The notes beneath the pieces were generated by a model that made no database searches, was not told the DNA's origin, and saw only the letters and a list, made by a program, of their open reading frames with translations. A stretch of DNA of 64,000 nt from Actinoplanes lobatus. GTDB taxonomy: Bacteria > Actinomycetota > Actinomycetes > Mycobacteriales > Micromonosporaceae. The DNA is taken from positions 8,056,501-8,120,500 of the forward strand of contig NZ_JACHNC010000001.1 of NCBI RefSeq assembly GCF_014205215.1, in the 5' to 3' direction. Positions 22,877 to 32,142 of this stretch are shown here, piece by piece. The position numbers and the translations under genes were made by a program. Position 1 is the first letter of the stretch; each line of letters opens with the position of its first letter.

Positions 22877-24184
22877 ATGCGACTCGTTACGGCGCTGGCG
22901 GCCGGAACGCTGTCGCTCGCCCTGTCCGCGTGCAGCGCGGGCTCGCTGGGATCCAGCGACGACGAGGGCGGCGGCAAGACCGAGATCACCTTCCTCACCA
23001 ACAACGACCCGTCCAACGTCAAGGTGGCCGAGGCGGTCATCGCCGCGTTCGAGGCGAAGAACACCGACGTCGACGTCAAGCTGGACACCCGCCCGCAGGG
23101 CAGCGAGGGCGACAACCTCGTCAAGACCCGGCTCGCCACCGGCGACATGGCGGACGTCTTCGAATACAACTCGGGCTCGCTGCTCCAGGCCATCGCGCCG
23201 CAGACGAACCTGACGCCGGTCACCGGCGAGGCCTGGGTCGGCGACCTCGACCCCACCTTCAAGCAGGTGGTCAGCGCCGGCACCGACGTCTACGGCTCAC
23301 CGTGGGGCGCCATCGTCGGCGGCGGCATCTTCTACAACAAGCCGCTCTACACCAAGCTCGGCCTCCAGGCGCCCAAGACCTGGGCCGAGTTCATGGCCAA
23401 CAACGCGAAGATCAAGGCGGCCGGGGTGGCGCCGGTCGAGCAGACCTACAGTGAGACCTGGACCTCGCAGATCCTGGTGCTGGCCGACTTCCACAACGTG
23501 TCCGCGGCGCAGCCGGACTTCGCCGGGAAGTACACCAACAACCAGGCCAAGTTCGCCACCACGCCGCAGGCGCTGGCCGGCTTCCAGCACCTGGAGGAGC
23601 TGAAGAAGGCCGGGTACTGGAACGACGACTACGCCTCCGCCAAGTACAACGAGGGGCTGAACGCGGTCGCCGTCGGCAAGGCCGGGCACTATCCGATGAT
23701 CACCTTCGGGGTGCCGGCGCTCGACACGGCCGCCCCGGACAATGTGAACGACGTCGGCTTCTTCGCGCTGCCCGGCGACGACGCGGCCAAGAACGGCGTC
23801 ACACTGTGGGAGCCGTCCGGCATCTACATCCCGAAGAGCACCGAGGGCGGCAAGCTCACCGCCGCGAAGCGGTTCCAGGCGTTCATCGCGTCGCCCGAGG
23901 GCTGCGCGGCCAACGCGAGCGCCGCACCGGTCGGCGGGCCGTTCGCGGTCAAGACCTGCAAGCTGCCCGACACGGTCGCCCCCGCGGTCAAGGACCTGAG
24001 CGCGTACGTGGACGCCGGCGCGGCCAGCCCGGCGCTGGAGTTCCTCTCCCCGATCAAGGGCCCGGCACTGGAGCAGATCACCGTCGAGGTCGGATCCGGC
24101 ATCCGGGGCGCCACCGACGGCGCGAAGCTCTACGACGAGGACGTCAAGAAGCAGGCGCAGCAGCTCGGCATCAAGGGCTGGTGA
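22877..24184 (+). CDS. sugar ABC transporter substrate-binding lipoprotein (CUT1)
   Basis: A 435-residue lipoprotein. Residues 1-19 are a lipoprotein signal with the lipobox LSAC, so Cys 19 would carry the lipid anchor. The rest is a type 1 extracellular binding protein: TEITFLTNNDPSNVKVAEAVIAAFEAKNTDVDVKL at the start of the mature part, then DVFEYNSG and YGSPWGAIVGGGIFYNK in the sugar-binding cleft. Size and fold suit oligosaccharide-binding proteins of the CUT1 class. CCGGAGG precedes ATG 22877. It overlaps the first permease (TGATG). With the GH78 enzyme downstream, a rhamnose-containing oligosaccharide is a likely ligand. Confidence 0.92.
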   Translation: MRLVTALAAGTLSLALSACSAGSLGSSDDEGGGKTEITFLTNNDPSNVKVAEAVIAAFEAKNTDVDVKLDTRPQGSEGDNLVKTRLATGDMADVFEYNSGSLLQAIAPQTNLTPVTGEAWVGDLDPTFKQVVSAGTDVYGSPWGAIVGGGIFYNKPLYTKLGLQAPKTWAEFMANNAKIKAAGVAPVEQTYSETWTSQILVLADFHNVSAAQPDFAGKYTNNQAKFATTPQALAGFQHLEELKKAGYWNDDYASAKYNEGLNAVAVGKAGHYPMITFGVPALDTAAPDNVNDVGFFALPGDDAAKNGVTLWEPSGIYIPKSTEGGKLTAAKRFQAFIASPEGCAANASAAPVGGPFAVKTCKLPDTVAPAVKDLSAYVDAGAASPALEFLSPIKGPALEQITVEVGSGIRGATDGAKLYDEDVKKQAQQLGIKGW

Positions 24185-25110
24185 TGACCACCGTCGCCCC
24201 GGCGAAAACCGCCTCCCGGCTGGACCACCAGCCGGGAGGCGGGCGCCCGACAGCACGCAAGAGCCCCTACCCGTACTGGTTCCTCGTCCCCGGCGGCCTG
24301 ATCTTCACGATCTTCTTCCTGGTGCCGTCGGTGATGGCGTTCTACTTCAGCCTCACCCGCTGGACCCTGTTCGACCAGGAGTTCATCGGCCTCGACAACT
24401 ACGTGCAGTTCTTCCGGGAGCCGGCGCTGGCGTCCGGGCTGTGGCACACCATCGTGTACGCCGCGGTCACCTCCGGGCTCAAGGTGGTGCTCGGCATGGC
24501 GCTGGCCGTGCTGCTGACCGGCCCGATCCTCGGGCGCGGCTTCATGCGGTCGGTGGCGTTCTTCCCGGTGCTGGTCAGCACGATCGGCGTGGGCCTGACC
24601 TTCCAGGTGCTCATGCACCCCACCAAGGGCGTCATCAACCAGGCGCTCGACCTGATCGGGATCACCGGGCCGGCCTGGCTGGTGGACCCGGACTGGGCGC
24701 TGCTGTCGGTCGCGCTGGTCGACGTCTGGCAGGGTGCCGGGCTGGCCACCGTCATCTACATGGCCGGCATCCTGTCCATCCCCGGCGAGTACTTCGAGGC
24801 GGCGAAGGTGGACGGGGCCGGGCCGTGGCAGCGGTTCCGGCACGTCACGCTGCCGCTGTCCAAACCGGCAGGAGTCTCGGTGATCATCCTGTCGCTGATC
24901 GGCGGGATGCGGAAGTTCGACCTGATCTGGGCGATGACCAAGGGCGGGCCGGGTTTCACCTCCGACGTGATGGCGTCGGTCGTCTACAAGCAGTACCAGG
25001 CCGGCTTCTACGGGCTGTCCACGGCCGGGAACGTCGTGCTGTTCCTGCTGGTCATCGTGATCGTGCTGCCGCTGTTCTGGTTCTTCAACCGCAGGGAGGA
25101 CGCTCGGTGA
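24184..25110 (+). CDS. sugar ABC transporter permease 1 (MalF-type)
   Basis: A 308-residue inner-membrane subunit with six hydrophobic helices after a short hydrophilic N-terminus. The EAA motif EYFEAAKVDGAGPWQRFRHVTLP marks the contact with the ATPase. Start and stop overlap those of its neighbours (TGATG upstream, GTGA downstream), which indicates translational coupling. No ATPase gene is present in the operon, as is normal for actinomycete CUT1 systems that share a single MsiK-type ATPase. Confidence 0.92.
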   Translation: MTTVAPAKTASRLDHQPGGGRPTARKSPYPYWFLVPGGLIFTIFFLVPSVMAFYFSLTRWTLFDQEFIGLDNYVQFFREPALASGLWHTIVYAAVTSGLKVVLGMALAVLLTGPILGRGFMRSVAFFPVLVSTIGVGLTFQVLMHPTKGVINQALDLIGITGPAWLVDPDWALLSVALVDVWQGAGLATVIYMAGILSIPGEYFEAAKVDGAGPWQRFRHVTLPLSKPAGVSVIILSLIGGMRKFDLIWAMTKGGPGFTSDVMASVVYKQYQAGFYGLSTAGNVVLFLLVIVIVLPLFWFFNRREDAR

Positions 25111-25940
25111 ACACCAGGACCCGGCCCAACTACTGGCTCAGCGCGCTGGCGATCGTACTGTTCGCCGTCGTCTTTCTGATCCCCTTCGCCTTCATCGTGC
25201 TGACCGCCGCGAAGAGCCAGACGGAATCCGCTCTCCTGCAGTTCTCCTGGCCGACCGAGTGGGCGTTCGTCCAGAACCTCCAGGACGTCGTCGAGGCCCG
25301 CGACTACCTGCTGATCATCGCGTTCATCAACAGCACGATCCTGACCGTGGCCAGCGTCGCGGTGGTGGTGATCCTGGCGGCGATGGCGGCGTTCGTCCTG
25401 CAACGACGGAAGGGGCGGTGGACCAGCGGGCTGAACCTGGTGGTCCTCTCCGGGCTGGTGATCCCGCCGGCCGTGGTGCCGACCATCTGGGTGTTGCAGC
25501 AGACCGGCCTGTTCAAGACCATGCCGGGGCTGATCCTCGTCGAGATCGCGTACGCCATGGCGTTCTGCGTCCTGCTGTTCCAGGCGTTCATCGCGAGCGT
25601 CCCCCGGGAACTGGACGAGGCCGCCACCATCGACGGGGCCGGACCGGTCGGCCTGTTCTTCCGCGTCGTGTTCCCGCTGCTGCGCCCGATCATCGTGACG
25701 ATCGTGGTGGTGCAGTCGGTGTTCATCTGGAACGACTTCGCGAGCCCGCTCTACTTCCTGCCCGGCGACGAGAACGCCACCGTGCAGCTCACCCTCTTCA
25801 ACTTCCAGGGCCAGTACACCAACGCCTACAACCTGCTCTTCATGGACATCCTGCTGGTCACGGTCCCGCCGCTGATCATGTTCATGATCTTCCAGCGCCA
25901 GATCGTCTCCGGGATGGTCGCCGGCTCGGTCAAGGGCTGA
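25107..25940 (+). CDS. sugar ABC transporter permease 2 (MalG-type)
   Basis: A 277-residue permease with six hydrophobic helices. The EAA motif is ELDEAATIDGAGPVGLFFRVVFPLLRP. The start codon overlaps the stop of permease 1 in a GTGA. Length and motif fit MalG-like partners. It completes the transporter without an ATPase and is followed 21 bases later by the rhamnosidase gene, so substrate uptake and breakdown are co-expressed. Confidence 0.92.
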   Translation: MNTRTRPNYWLSALAIVLFAVVFLIPFAFIVLTAAKSQTESALLQFSWPTEWAFVQNLQDVVEARDYLLIIAFINSTILTVASVAVVVILAAMAAFVLQRRKGRWTSGLNLVVLSGLVIPPAVVPTIWVLQQTGLFKTMPGLILVEIAYAMAFCVLLFQAFIASVPRELDEAATIDGAGPVGLFFRVVFPLLRPIIVTIVVVQSVFIWNDFASPLYFLPGDENATVQLTLFNFQGQYTNAYNLLFMDILLVTVPPLIMFMIFQRQIVSGMVAGSVKG

Positions 25941-25961
25941 CGTCGATTGAAAGGTTCCACC

Positions 25962-28199
25962 ATGTTGCACACCGCGCGGATGATCAGCCCGGCCGTCGAG
26001 CTGGGAAGCGCTCCCCTGTTCCGCACCGAGATCACCCTGGACACCGGCCACGGCGCCGTCACCCGGGCCACCCTCACGATCAGCAGCCTCGGCGTGCACG
26101 AGGCCCGGATCGGCGGGCGGCCGGTCGGCGACGACGTACTCAGCCCCGGCTGGACCTCGTACGAGCACCGCCTGCGCCACCTCACCCACGACGTCACCGA
26201 ACTGATCGCCGGGAAACCGGTTTCCGTGCTGACCGTCCTGGTCGGCAACGGCTGGTACCGGGGGCGGCTCGGGTTCATGGGCGGCAGCGCCTTCTACGGC
26301 GACCGGCTCGGGGTGATCGCCGCGTGCGAGATCACCTTCGCGGACGGGCACCGGCAGGTCGTGGTCACCGACGAGACCTGGACCGCCGGCAGCTCCGACG
26401 TCCTCGCCGACGACCTGTACGACGGGCAGACCATCGACGCGCGGCGGCGCTCCGGCAAGTGGTTCGTTCCGGACGGTGAGCCCGAGTGGTTCCTGCCGGT
26501 CCGGGTGCTCGATTTCGACACGCGCGTGCTCACCCCGTACATCGGAGAATGGGTGAGCAGGCAGGAGAGCGTGCCGCCGCGGAAGGTCTGGGAGTCGCCC
26601 ACCGGGCGGGTGTTGATCGATTTCGGCCAGAACCTGGTCGGCTGGCTGCGTTTCACGGTGCGCGGACCGGCTGGTTCGGAGATCCGGATCCGGCACGCCG
26701 AGGTCCTCGAGGACGGCGAGCTGGGCGTGCGGCCGTTGCGTGACGCGCAGGCCACCGACCGGTTCGTCCTCAGCGGCGGCGACGATTTCTTCGAGCCGAC
26801 CATGACGTTCCACGGTTTCCGGTACGCGGAGGTCAGCGGCTGGCCCGCCGGTGTGCCGCTGGACGTCGAGGCCGTGGTCGTGCACTCGCGGCTGGCGCGC
26901 ACCGGCGACTTCGCCTGCTCCGACGAGCTGCTCAACCGGCTGCACCGCAACGTCGTCTGGAGCACCAAGGGCAACTTCCTGGACCTGCCGACCGACTGTC
27001 CGCAGCGCAACGAACGGCTCGGCTGGACCGGCGACATCGCGGTCTTCGCGCCCTCGGCCGCCTACCTGTACGACGTGCGCGGCTTCCTCGGCGACTGGCT
27101 CACCGACCTGGCCGCCGAACAGCAGGCCGCCGACGGCCTGGTCCCGTTCGTCATCCCCGACGTGCTCAAGTACCAGCCGACGCCGCCCGACTTCCCGGAT
27201 CCGGACAGCACCGCCTTCTGGTCGGACGCGGCGGTGTGGGTGCCGTGGACGCTGTGGCAGGCCTACGGCGACCGCTCGATTCTGGACAAGCAGTACCCGT
27301 CGATGACCGCGCACGTCCGGCGGGTCCGCACCCTGCTGTCGCCGTCCGGGGTGTGGGACGGCTCGTTCCAGTTCGGTGACTGGCTCGACCCGGACGCGCC
27401 GGCCGACGCACCCGCCAAGGCGAAGGCCGACCCCGGAGTGGTGGCGACCGCCGCCTACTACCGCTCGCTGACGCTGGTCGCCGAGACGGCCGCGCTGCTC
27501 GGGCACGACGCCGACGCCGCCGAATTCACCGAACTGGCGGACCGGGTCCGGATCGCGTTCTCCCATGAATACGTGGACGCGGACGGCACCGTGCGGTCCG
27601 ACTGCACGACGGTCTACACCCTGGCCATCGTCTTCGGGCTGCTCGACGACATGTCCTTCGCCGGGCGGCGGCTGGCCGAACTCGTCGCGGACAGCGGTTA
27701 CCGGGTGTCGACCGGGTTCGCGGGGACGCCGTACATCACGGACGCGCTCACCATTACCGGACATCTCGGCGCGGCCTACCGGCTGCTGCTGGAACGCGAG
27801 TGCCCGTCCTGGCTCTACCCGGTGACGATGGGCGCCACCACCATCTGGGAACGGTGGGACTCCATGCTCCCGGACGGGACGATCAACCCGGGCGAGATGA
27901 CCAGCTTCAACCACTACGCCCTCGGCGCGGTCGCCGACTGGATGCACCGGACCATCGGCGGCATCGCCCCGCTGGAGCCCGGCTACACGCGGGTGTCGAT
28001 CGCGCCACGGCCCGGGGGCGGCCTGACCTGGGCCCGCGCCGGTCTGCGAACCCGGCACGGCCGCATCGAGGTCTCCTGGCGGACCGGGCCGGACGGCGAA
28101 CTCACCGTCGACGTGACGCTCCCGGACGGCGTCACCGGCGTCCTGTCGCTGGACGGACGGCCCGAGGTGGAGATCCCGGCGGGCACGCATTCCTTCTGA
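25962..28199 (+). CDS. alpha-L-rhamnosidase (GH78)
   Basis: A 745-residue enzyme lacking a signal peptide, so probably cytoplasmic. N-terminal beta-sandwich domains (about 1-330, with GWTSYEHRLRHLTHDVT and GNGWYRGRLG) precede the (alpha/alpha)6 barrel. The barrel carries DCPQRNERLGWTGD, in which Glu 351 is the expected general acid, and WERWDSMLPDGTINPG, with the second acidic pair further on. A beta-rich C-terminal domain follows. It cleaves terminal alpha-L-rhamnose from glycosides or oligosaccharides. GAAAGG at 25949 places the start at ATG 25962 rather than the TTG 15 bases before. As an intracellular enzyme it would act on what the ABC importer brings in. Confidence 0.92.
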   Translation: MLHTARMISPAVELGSAPLFRTEITLDTGHGAVTRATLTISSLGVHEARIGGRPVGDDVLSPGWTSYEHRLRHLTHDVTELIAGKPVSVLTVLVGNGWYRGRLGFMGGSAFYGDRLGVIAACEITFADGHRQVVVTDETWTAGSSDVLADDLYDGQTIDARRRSGKWFVPDGEPEWFLPVRVLDFDTRVLTPYIGEWVSRQESVPPRKVWESPTGRVLIDFGQNLVGWLRFTVRGPAGSEIRIRHAEVLEDGELGVRPLRDAQATDRFVLSGGDDFFEPTMTFHGFRYAEVSGWPAGVPLDVEAVVVHSRLARTGDFACSDELLNRLHRNVVWSTKGNFLDLPTDCPQRNERLGWTGDIAVFAPSAAYLYDVRGFLGDWLTDLAAEQQAADGLVPFVIPDVLKYQPTPPDFPDPDSTAFWSDAAVWVPWTLWQAYGDRSILDKQYPSMTAHVRRVRTLLSPSGVWDGSFQFGDWLDPDAPADAPAKAKADPGVVATAAYYRSLTLVAETAALLGHDADAAEFTELADRVRIAFSHEYVDADGTVRSDCTTVYTLAIVFGLLDDMSFAGRRLAELVADSGYRVSTGFAGTPYITDALTITGHLGAAYRLLLERECPSWLYPVTMGATTIWERWDSMLPDGTINPGEMTSFNHYALGAVADWMHRTIGGIAPLEPGYTRVSIAPRPGGGLTWARAGLRTRHGRIEVSWRTGPDGELTVDVTLPDGVTGVLSLDGRPEVEIPAGTHSF

Positions 28200-28214
28200 A
28201 CAGTGAGGAGAACC

Positions 28215-30371
28215 ATGCGCTTTCGACGGATCGGCACGGCGCTGCTGCTGCTCGCCCCGATGGCCACCATCGTCACGGGCACCCCGGCACTCGCCGCGGA
28301 CTGCTCCACCCACCCCTGGATGGACACGCGTAGGTCCCCCGAACAGCGGGCCCGCGCTCTCCTGGCCGCCAGCAGCCCGCACCAGATTCACCGCTGGCTG
28401 GTGGAACAGCCGGCCAACAGCCCGCAGCAGACACAGTGGGCCGGTGACGTCGTCTATCCGGTGCAGGTGCCGTGCACGCCGACCGTCGTCTACACCGACG
28501 GGCCTGACGGGATCCGGTTCACCGACGGGGTAACCGCTTTCCCGGCGACCATCGCCACCGCGTCCACCTGGAACGAGCGGCTCGCGTACGTCAAAGGCGC
28601 CGCCCAGGCCGACGAGGGCTATCAGAAGGGCAAGAACGTCGTCCTCGCGCCGGGGATCGCCGGTGGCCGCACTCCCCTGTCGGGCCGCACCCCCGAATAT
28701 CTCGGTGAGGACGCCCTGCTCAGCGGGCTGATGGCGGCGGCCGGCGCGCGGGGCGTCCAGAGCGACGGCCGGGTGCTGGCGACGCTCAAACACTATGTCG
28801 CCAACGAACAGGAACTCGACCGGCAGACCAGCTCGTCCAACGCCGACGAGCGGACCCTGCGGCAGGTATACGACCTGCCGTTCGAGATCGCGGCCAAGCG
28901 TGGCGATCCGGCCGGCATCATGTGCTCCTACAACCGGATCAACGGGGTGTACGCCTGCGAGCACCCGCGACAGAACAGCGTCCTCAAGGACGACGTGGGC
29001 TTCGACGGGTATGTGATGAGCGACTTCGGCTCGGTGCACTCCACCGCCGCGAGCCTGGTCAACGGGCTCGACCAGGAGCTGAACCGGCCGATCTGGTTCA
29101 CCCCGGCGAGGCTCGACGCGGCCCTCGCCGCCGGGCAGATCACCCAGGGTCGGATCGACGCGGCGGCGCTGCGCGTGATCACCGCCTACATCCGCGGCGG
29201 GCTCTTCGACCATCCGCTGCCGGCCATCCCGGTTCTGGACGCGTCCACCGCCGCGCACAAGGCCGTCGCGCGGTCGGTCGCCGAACAGGGCTCGGTGCTG
29301 CTCAAGAACATCAAGAACACACTGCCGATCAAGACCGGCTCCGGTACGCGGATCGCCGTCATCGGTTCGACAGCATCGGAGACCGCGCACTCCGTATGCA
29401 GTCTGCCCTGGAGGTTCGGGAACCCGACCACGATGCGGTGCGAGGACCTCGTCACGCCGCTGGCCGGGATCACCGCGCGGGCCGCCCGGGCCGGGGCGAC
29501 CGTCACCTACGACAACGGCAGCGACCCGGCGGCGGCCGCGGTCACCGCCGCCGGGGCCGACATCGCGGTCGTCTTCGGATATCAGCGGGCCGGGGAGTTC
29601 ACCGACCTGGCCGATCTGCGGTTGCAGGGCGGCGGGGACACGCTGATCTCGGCGGTCGCCGCGGCCAATCCCCGTACCGTCGTGGTGCTCCAGACCGGCA
29701 GTGCCGTCGAGATGCCGTGGCTCGACCAGGTTCCGGCCGTGCTCCAGAACTGGTACGGCGGGGAACAGATGGGCCCGGCGCTGGCGGCGCTGCTGTTCGG
29801 CGACGTCAACCCGTCCGGGAAACTGCCGATGACGTTCCCCCGGTCGCTCGCCGACACACCGACGGCCGGTGATGTCGCCCGCTACCCGGGCGTCGTGGTC
29901 GACGGGATCCGGCAGGTGTCCTACAGCGAGGGTCTCCAGGTCGGGTACCGCTGGTATGAGGCGCGGGGCATCGATCCGCTCTTCGCTTTCGGGTACGGGC
30001 TGTCGTACACGTCCTTCGCCTACCGCGACCTGGAGGTGACCGGGGACGGCCGCGACGGGATCCGGATCCGGTTCCGGTTGACCAACACCGGGAAACGCCC
30101 GGGGACCGAGGTGGCCCAGGCGTATGTCTCGTTGCCGTCGTCCACCGGCGAGCCGGCCAAGCGCCTGGCCGGATGGTCGCGCGTCGCTCTCGGCCCGGGT
30201 CGCTCCCGGACCGTCCAGATCGACCTGAGCCGCGCCGACCTGGCCGACCTGCACCTGCTCCAGTACTACGACCCGGCCCGTTCCGGCTGGGTGACGGCCC
30301 GGGGCACCTACGGCTTCACCGTCGGCGGCTCCTCCACCGCCTCCTTGCACGACACGCTCCGCGTGCGCTGA
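28215..30371 (+). CDS. secreted GH3 beta-glycosidase
   Basis: A 718-residue protein with a Sec signal peptide (cleavage near ALAA, residue 28). The family 3 barrel is at about 80-300, with LATLKHYVANEQE and the nucleophile motif VMSDFGSVHS (Asp 270). The alpha/beta sandwich lies at about 340-580 (GSVLLKNIKNTLPI) and a fibronectin type III domain at 610-718 ends the protein. The general acid/base of GH3 enzymes sits in the second domain and cannot be fixed by eye. The substrate is probably a beta-glucoside or beta-xyloside. The frame also opens with a GTG at 28203, but that GTG belongs to the GAGGAG site before ATG 28215. It is the last gene of the sugar operon. Confidence 0.9.
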   Translation: MRFRRIGTALLLLAPMATIVTGTPALAADCSTHPWMDTRRSPEQRARALLAASSPHQIHRWLVEQPANSPQQTQWAGDVVYPVQVPCTPTVVYTDGPDGIRFTDGVTAFPATIATASTWNERLAYVKGAAQADEGYQKGKNVVLAPGIAGGRTPLSGRTPEYLGEDALLSGLMAAAGARGVQSDGRVLATLKHYVANEQELDRQTSSSNADERTLRQVYDLPFEIAAKRGDPAGIMCSYNRINGVYACEHPRQNSVLKDDVGFDGYVMSDFGSVHSTAASLVNGLDQELNRPIWFTPARLDAALAAGQITQGRIDAAALRVITAYIRGGLFDHPLPAIPVLDASTAAHKAVARSVAEQGSVLLKNIKNTLPIKTGSGTRIAVIGSTASETAHSVCSLPWRFGNPTTMRCEDLVTPLAGITARAARAGATVTYDNGSDPAAAAVTAAGADIAVVFGYQRAGEFTDLADLRLQGGGDTLISAVAAANPRTVVVLQTGSAVEMPWLDQVPAVLQNWYGGEQMGPALAALLFGDVNPSGKLPMTFPRSLADTPTAGDVARYPGVVVDGIRQVSYSEGLQVGYRWYEARGIDPLFAFGYGLSYTSFAYRDLEVTGDGRDGIRIRFRLTNTGKRPGTEVAQAYVSLPSSTGEPAKRLAGWSRVALGPGRSRTVQIDLSRADLADLHLLQYYDPARSGWVTARGTYGFTVGGSSTASLHDTLRVR

Positions 30372-30384
30372 TCATTCATGGACA

Positions 30385-30415
30385 TGGCGGCCTCCCTACT
30401 CAGGGGCGGCCGCCA
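30385..30415 (+). terminator. hairpin terminator of the sugar operon
   Basis: TGGCGGCC (30385-30392) and GGCCGCCA (30408-30415) form a perfect 8-bp stem with a 15-base loop, 14 bases after the GH3 stop. Confidence 0.65.
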
Positions 30416-30457
30416 GGTCGGCGTTCTCAACAAGCTCGACCGGTGACGGCTTCATCT

Positions 30458-30640
30458 GCGTCAACATGTACCGGTCAAGATGTACGCATCGGAATGTACG
30501 GGCCGCTGTCCGGCCTGAATCGCGTCAAGATGTACGGTCCAGTTGCCGGCATGAACGGCGTCAACATGTACAGGCCACCGTCCGGCTGGACCCCGTCAAG
30601 ATACATCGACCAAGATCCGGCTTGATCGCGTCAAGATGTC
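30458..30640. repeat. degenerate tandem repeat of about 35-37 bp
   Basis: Units start GCGTCAASATGTAC or close variants at about 30458, 30485, 30522, 30558, 30593 and 30628, with following stretches such as GGCCGCTGTCCGGC and GGCCACCGTCCGGC. A short extra copy of the core (CGGTCAAGATGTAC) lies at 30472. Most units are about 60-80 percent alike. Unit spacing is too regular for chance but the sequences are too diverged for a CRISPR, and there are no spacers. Confidence 0.65.
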
Positions 30641-30656
30641 AGCCTCGTCGAGGCTG
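30640..30656. promoter_or_regulatory. 17-bp palindrome upstream of the XRE gene
   Basis: CAGCCTCG, one central T, CGAGGCTG is a perfect palindrome at the end of the repeat array and 154 bases before the XRE start. It may be an operator or a transcript hairpin. Confidence 0.45.
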
Positions 30657-30810
30657 GTGAGACCCACGTCGACGGATCGTCATCGACGACGCCTATCCGA
30701 TCGGCGGACCCCGAGTCGGCGACCGGATCGTTGACCATGGCGTACCGTCGATGTTGGTGGCCGGAGTAGCGGCCGGTCACCGCGCCCTGCCCGCTACCAG
30801 GGAGCACCTC

Positions 30811-31983
30811 ATGGCCGAGCACATCGGTGCGCGCGTCCGGCTCTGGCGCCGCCGCCGCAAGCTGTCCCAGAGCGCCCTCGCCGGTCTCGCCGGCGTGACA
30901 CAGGCCTACCTCAGCCAGATCGAGAACGGGCTCCGCGCCGTCGAGAGGCGCAGCACCCAGGTCGCCCTCGCCCAAGCCCTGGACGTGTCCGTCGCCGACC
31001 TCCTCGGCCAAACCGCCGACCCGACGGACCCGGTCCGGTCACGGGCCGCCGAGCACATCGCGGACATCCGGGTCGCGCTCGTCGAGTTGGAGGTCGGCGA
31101 CATCCGCGCGCCAGGACGTAATCCTGCCGAACTGGATGACGCCATTCGCCGCATGCAGCAGCTGCGTATATCCAGCGATCATCTGGTGCTCGCCCCTGGC
31201 CTGGCCGGCCTGCTCCGCGACGCCGCCCGCCGTCCGGAGGCACTGGTTCGGGTGGCCTACACAGCGGCCTCGTGTCTGCGCTCGCTCGGATATCGCGACC
31301 TCGCCCGCCCTGCCGCCAGGATCGCGATCGATGCCGCCCGAAGCCTGGATGACCCTGCCTGGATCGGCATGGCCGAGTTCGGCTACATCCAGTCCCTGCC
31401 GATCGAAGCCGCGACGGTCGCAAGGCGCGTCGCCGACCGTGCGATCACCGAGATGCAGAACGCCGCGGCCGACCCCTCCGCCCGGCAGACCCTCGGGCAG
31501 ATCCACCTGACAGCAGCACTGGCCAGTGCCACCGCGCAGCGCCACGACGACGCGTGGGCTCACCTCGCCGCAGCGCAGGCCGAGGCTGGCAGCCTCGGTG
31601 AGCCGCTGGACGGCCTTGGGTTCTTCGGTAACTTCTTCGGCCCACTGAACGTGCACCTCTGGAAGATGACGCTGCTTACCGAGATGGGCGACCACGGCAG
31701 GGTGCTCGAGATGGCCGATGGTTTGCCTGTCGACGAGATTCCGATCGCGAGCCGCAGGCAGAGCTATCACCTGGACCGCGGGCGGGCACTGGCGCACTCC
31801 GGCCGCAACGACAAGCTGGCGTTGATCGCGCTGGCGCAGGCCGAGCGGGCCGCCCCGGCACCTTTCCGCCTGAACCCGGTGATCCGCGACGTGGTGTCGA
31901 CGATGATCACGCGGGCGAAGCGGAAGGCCGTGGCCGAGGACCTGACCGCGATGGCCCAGCGTCTCGGGGTAAGCCCCGTATAA
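30811..31983 (+). CDS. XRE-family transcriptional regulator with TPR-like sensor domain
   Basis: A 390-residue regulator. Residues 5-60 are a Cro/C1-type helix-turn-helix (GARVRLWRRRRKLSQSALAGLAGVTQAYLSQIENG). The remainder is an all-helical stretch with TPR-like helix pairs (LVRVAYTAASCLRSLGYRDLARPAARIAIDAARS, then HDDAWAHLAAAQAEAGSLGE), as in large actinobacterial regulators that sense peptides or small molecules. ATG 30811 has GGGAG upstream. Its stop codon lies inside a palindrome which overlaps the promoter of the three small genes that follow, so control of those genes is likely. Confidence 0.85.
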   Translation: MAEHIGARVRLWRRRRKLSQSALAGLAGVTQAYLSQIENGLRAVERRSTQVALAQALDVSVADLLGQTADPTDPVRSRAAEHIADIRVALVELEVGDIRAPGRNPAELDDAIRRMQQLRISSDHLVLAPGLAGLLRDAARRPEALVRVAYTAASCLRSLGYRDLARPAARIAIDAARSLDDPAWIGMAEFGYIQSLPIEAATVARRVADRAITEMQNAAADPSARQTLGQIHLTAALASATAQRHDDAWAHLAAAQAEAGSLGEPLDGLGFFGNFFGPLNVHLWKMTLLTEMGDHGRVLEMADGLPVDEIPIASRRQSYHLDRGRALAHSGRNDKLALIALAQAERAAPAPFRLNPVIRDVVSTMITRAKRKAVAEDLTAMAQRLGVSPV

Positions 31984-32021
31984 CACCGCGTTATGACATC
32001 GGTTCCCGCCCGCCGTTAGCT
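31980..32021 (+). promoter_or_regulatory. operator and promoter of the small-gene cassette
   Basis: ATAAC (31980-31984) and GTTAT (31990-31994) form a dyad with a 5-base centre that covers the XRE stop codon. It overlaps a -35-like ATGACA (31993-31998), and TTAGCT (32016-32021) follows at 17-base spacing as a -10 box. The dyad is well placed for control by the XRE regulator. Confidence 0.5.
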
Positions 32022-32142
32022 TCCGTGGCAGCGGCGGCGGGTGCCGAAGAACGTGAGCGACCTGCGCCCGTCGCCGCCGTCCCGAGCGGCGGGTCGTGAC
32101 CAACAGCGGCCCGTCGCCTCCCATGGTCCGGAGGCGATGAGC

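Larger units (their letters stand above)
30372..30810. other. 439-bp intergenic region with terminator, tandem repeats and palindrome
   Basis: No credible gene lies here. It contains the terminator hairpin of the sugar operon (30385-30415), a degenerate tandem repeat (30458-30640), a 17-bp palindrome (30640-30656) and the promoter region of the XRE gene. GC content drops around the repeat units, which share a CAACATGTAC/CAAGATGTAC core. Confidence 0.6.

Noticed and set aside
25008..30350. A 1780-codon minus-strand open frame across the sugar operon
   Set aside because: Its composition is the Gly/Arg/Pro-rich pattern of antisense GC-rich DNA, and the plus strand carries well-supported permease, GH78 and GH3 genes.
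30458..30640. CRISPR array
   Set aside because: The repeats are degenerate, abut each other without unique spacers, and no cas genes are present.
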